Source: Treponema sp. | GTDB taxonomy: Bacteria; Spirochaetota; Spirochaetia; Treponematales; Breznakiellaceae | Direction of reading: 5' to 3' | Length of the DNA: 6,560 nucleotides | Assembly: GCA_031269405.1 (NCBI GenBank) | Contig: JAISZE010000036.1 | Span: 1-6,560, forward strand | In this document: one piece after another, positions 5,166 to 6,560 of the stretch | How positions within the stretch are numbered: position 1 is the stretch's first letter | Layout: every line of letters starts with the position of its first letter | The notes under the pieces: model-generated | What the model was told of the DNA's origin: nothing | Seen by the model: the letters and a program-made list of their open reading frames with translations, nothing else | Databases searched by the model: none | Translations under genes and position numbers: made by a program

Positions 5166-6560
5166 CTAAACTTGATCCCGGAGCTTCCTTTTTGCCGAAA
5201 ACGCCCCTCCTGCAAGCTCCTCTTCGGAACCGTCCGGAAGGGTAAGGCGCCCTTTTGCGCCTTGGGGCAGTTTGCCCCGGAGCTTAAATTCCCCGTTTTG
5301 ATATTCCCAGGTAATTTCCACCTCTCCTGCGGGAGTGTGCACCTTGCCCGAGGCCCTGCCCAGGAAGATCCCCTGGGGCTTGATACCAATAACCTTATAA
5401 CCCGGTTCGGCTGGGTAGACCCCCAGTATTTTGGCCGGGTATTCGTAAAGCAGCAGGGAACTCCAGGCGTGGCAGTCGCTCCTGGAATCATCATAGGGCG
5501 TTTCAGGCACTGTGCTCAGATTGAGAGGGAGGAAACGCTTCCATTCCTCCCAGAGAGGTCCGGTTTTTTCATAGAGCCCCGCCTGTTCGAGGGCGCGGAA
5601 AAAGTAAAACTGCACAGGGAAGGTACAGGTAACGAGCCCTTTCTCGGTCAGTGCCCGGTTCATGAGTTCTTCAGCATCTTTGCCTTGTACCGTTCCGGTA
5701 AGAACCGCCCAGAGCTGGCTGTGCCGGGTATATTCGGCGCTGTAATCAGGACCGTCTTTAAAGAGGCGCCTTTTTTCATCCCAGCAGCTTTCGAGAACCC
5801 TGTTCTGGATACCCTTTGCCTCGTTGAGGTACCAGGTTTTGAGATCCCCGAAGCCCAGTACCGAAAGGATCCGGCCCAGCAGTTGGAGCCCGTAAACATA
5901 CATGAGGTTCTGCGCCGTAGACGGCCCGCTGTAAGCCGCCCGGACGCTTCCGTGGACATCCCGCCATTCAGGGGCCCAGTCGAGAAAATTCCAGTAACCC
6001 AGGCCTTCAACCAGGCCCCGGCTGTTTTTCTTTCGTTTAAACCAGAGCAGGATGTTTTCCGCAGTGGGGCGGTACCGTTCCAGAACCGAAGCGTCCGCGG
6101 TTTGATCGTAGTAATCCAGAAGCATGGACAGCCAGGAGACGGCGAAAGTGGGAATCACCTGGGGGTTGTTGGTAGGATACCGGGACTGGATAATGCCTTC
6201 AGGCAGTATGGACCGGTGAAAGTCGTCGATGGTTTTGCGTCCCAGCCTGGTATCCCCTGAAAGGTAATAGGTAAAAAGCATCTGAAGCCTGGTATCAAAG
6301 GTGTACTGCATCTGCTCGTAATAAGGACAGTCTTCGTAGGTTTCGTGCATACAACGCCGCAGGGTGCGGAGGCTTATGTCCCAGAGACCGGGAATCCAGG
6401 CCTGTGCGGGATCTTTTTCGTCAGCGCTGATTTCGGTTTTAACATCCATGGGGTAACCGGTTTCGCGGTACTTCAGGGGCCAGAGGGTAAAGGGACGGGA
6501 ACCTGTGGTTACTTCAATCCTTATGATACGGAAGGTCCGGAACCAGAAAAATTCATACTG
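5166..6560 (-). CDS. GH78-like glycoside hydrolase (alpha-L-rhamnosidase family), C-terminal part, open at the right edge
   Basis: The frame has no stop from the right edge to TAG at 5168-5166, giving 464 visible residues. An internal ATG at 6449 is not the start: the 37 codons before it (including FFWFRTFRIIRIEV and LKYRETGYP) read as the end of the beta-sandwich that precedes the catalytic domain in GH78. The (alpha/alpha)6 domain follows. Three acidic residues, D77, E82 and D89 of the visible part (EDCPYYEQMQYTFDTR), keep the D-x4-E-x6-D spacing of the GH78 active site. WNFLDW lies at about 190-195. VPETPYDD, with E353, then RSDCHAWSS, matches the second catalytic region. A small C-terminal beta domain closes the protein. 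GH78 enzymes release terminal L-rhamnose from plant or microbial glycans; the exact substrate here is unknown. The usual RxGWTGD part of the motif is replaced, so specificity may differ. Whether it is secreted cannot be judged because the N-terminus is missing. Confidence 0.85.
   Translation of the reverse strand, partial: QYEFFWFRTFRIIRIEVTTGSRPFTLWPLKYRETGYPMDVKTEISADEKDPAQAWIPGLWDISLRTLRRCMHETYEDCPYYEQMQYTFDTRLQMLFTYYLSGDTRLGRKTIDDFHRSILPEGIIQSRYPTNNPQVIPTFAVSWLSMLLDYYDQTADASVLERYRPTAENILLWFKRKKNSRGLVEGLGYWNFLDWAPEWRDVHGSVRAAYSGPSTAQNLMYVYGLQLLGRILSVLGFGDLKTWYLNEAKGIQNRVLESCWDEKRRLFKDGPDYSAEYTRHSQLWAVLTGTVQGKDAEELMNRALTEKGLVTCTFPVQFYFFRALEQAGLYEKTGPLWEEWKRFLPLNLSTVPETPYDDSRSDCHAWSSLLLYEYPAKILGVYPAEPGYKVIGIKPQGIFLGRASGKVHTPAGEVEITWEYQNGEFKLRGKLPQGAKGRLTLPDGSEEELAGGAFSAKRKLRDQV

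Noticed and set aside
5172..6260. Long plus-strand open frame of 362 codons opposite the GH78-like gene
   Set aside because: It is antisense to a gene with clear family motifs, its product shows no recognisable domain, and the GC-rich codon use of the real gene leaves the opposite frame open. The same applies to the plus-strand frames opposite the caspase, rimO and RodZ-like genes.
1..6560. CRISPR array, tRNA, rRNA, insertion sequence or attachment site
   Set aside because: No spaced direct repeats, cloverleaf, rRNA-like stretch, transposase or terminal inverted repeats were seen on either strand.

Overview
The window reads as part of a chromosome from a spirochaete, most likely Treponema-like (a termite-gut or related Treponema would fit). 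This is inferred from the character of the encoded proteins: a RimO beginning with an LDPFGCVKNQVDAE-type motif, a LolA/RodZ pair of didermic-envelope type, and a secreted caspase-like protein with a barrel-like tail. No RNA gene or phylogenetic marker confirms it. Every supported gene lies on the minus strand, so transcription runs from the right edge to the left edge.

Layout in transcription order: (1) 6560-5166, the C-terminal 464 residues of a glycoside hydrolase resembling family GH78 (alpha-L-rhamnosidase), open at the right edge. (2) 5165-5078, an AT-rich gap with a weak terminator-like fold ending in seven T. (3) 5077-4394, a lolA-like outer-membrane lipoprotein carrier gene. Its reading frame is complete from a GTG start with a Shine-Dalgarno site, except for an in-frame TAA at 5014-5012, exactly after the signal peptide. 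(4) 4376-3279, a RodZ-like gene (HTH, one membrane segment, periplasmic domain) with a well-supported TTG start. (5) 3231-1915, rimO, the ribosomal protein S12 methylthiotransferase. (6) 1914-1745, a gap carrying a sigma70-type promoter. (7) 1744-230, a secreted caspase-fold protein with a His/Cys dyad, a Gln/Ala/Pro linker and a predicted beta-barrel-like tail. (8) 229-23, a gap whose distal half is very AT-rich and carries a near-consensus promoter. (9) 22-1, the first seven codons of a further gene leaving the window.

The lolA, rodZ-like and rimO genes are close together (17 and 47 bases apart) and probably form one operon, mixing envelope biogenesis with ribosome modification. The caspase gene and the gene at the left edge each have their own promoter and look like separate units.

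Most of the window is ordinary. The points deserving a second look are the single nonsense codon in lolA, the joining of a caspase domain to a barrel-like domain in one exported protein, a calcium-loop-like motif in the RodZ homologue, and the divergent catalytic motif of the GH78-like enzyme. I saw no mobile element, CRISPR array, tRNA or rRNA.
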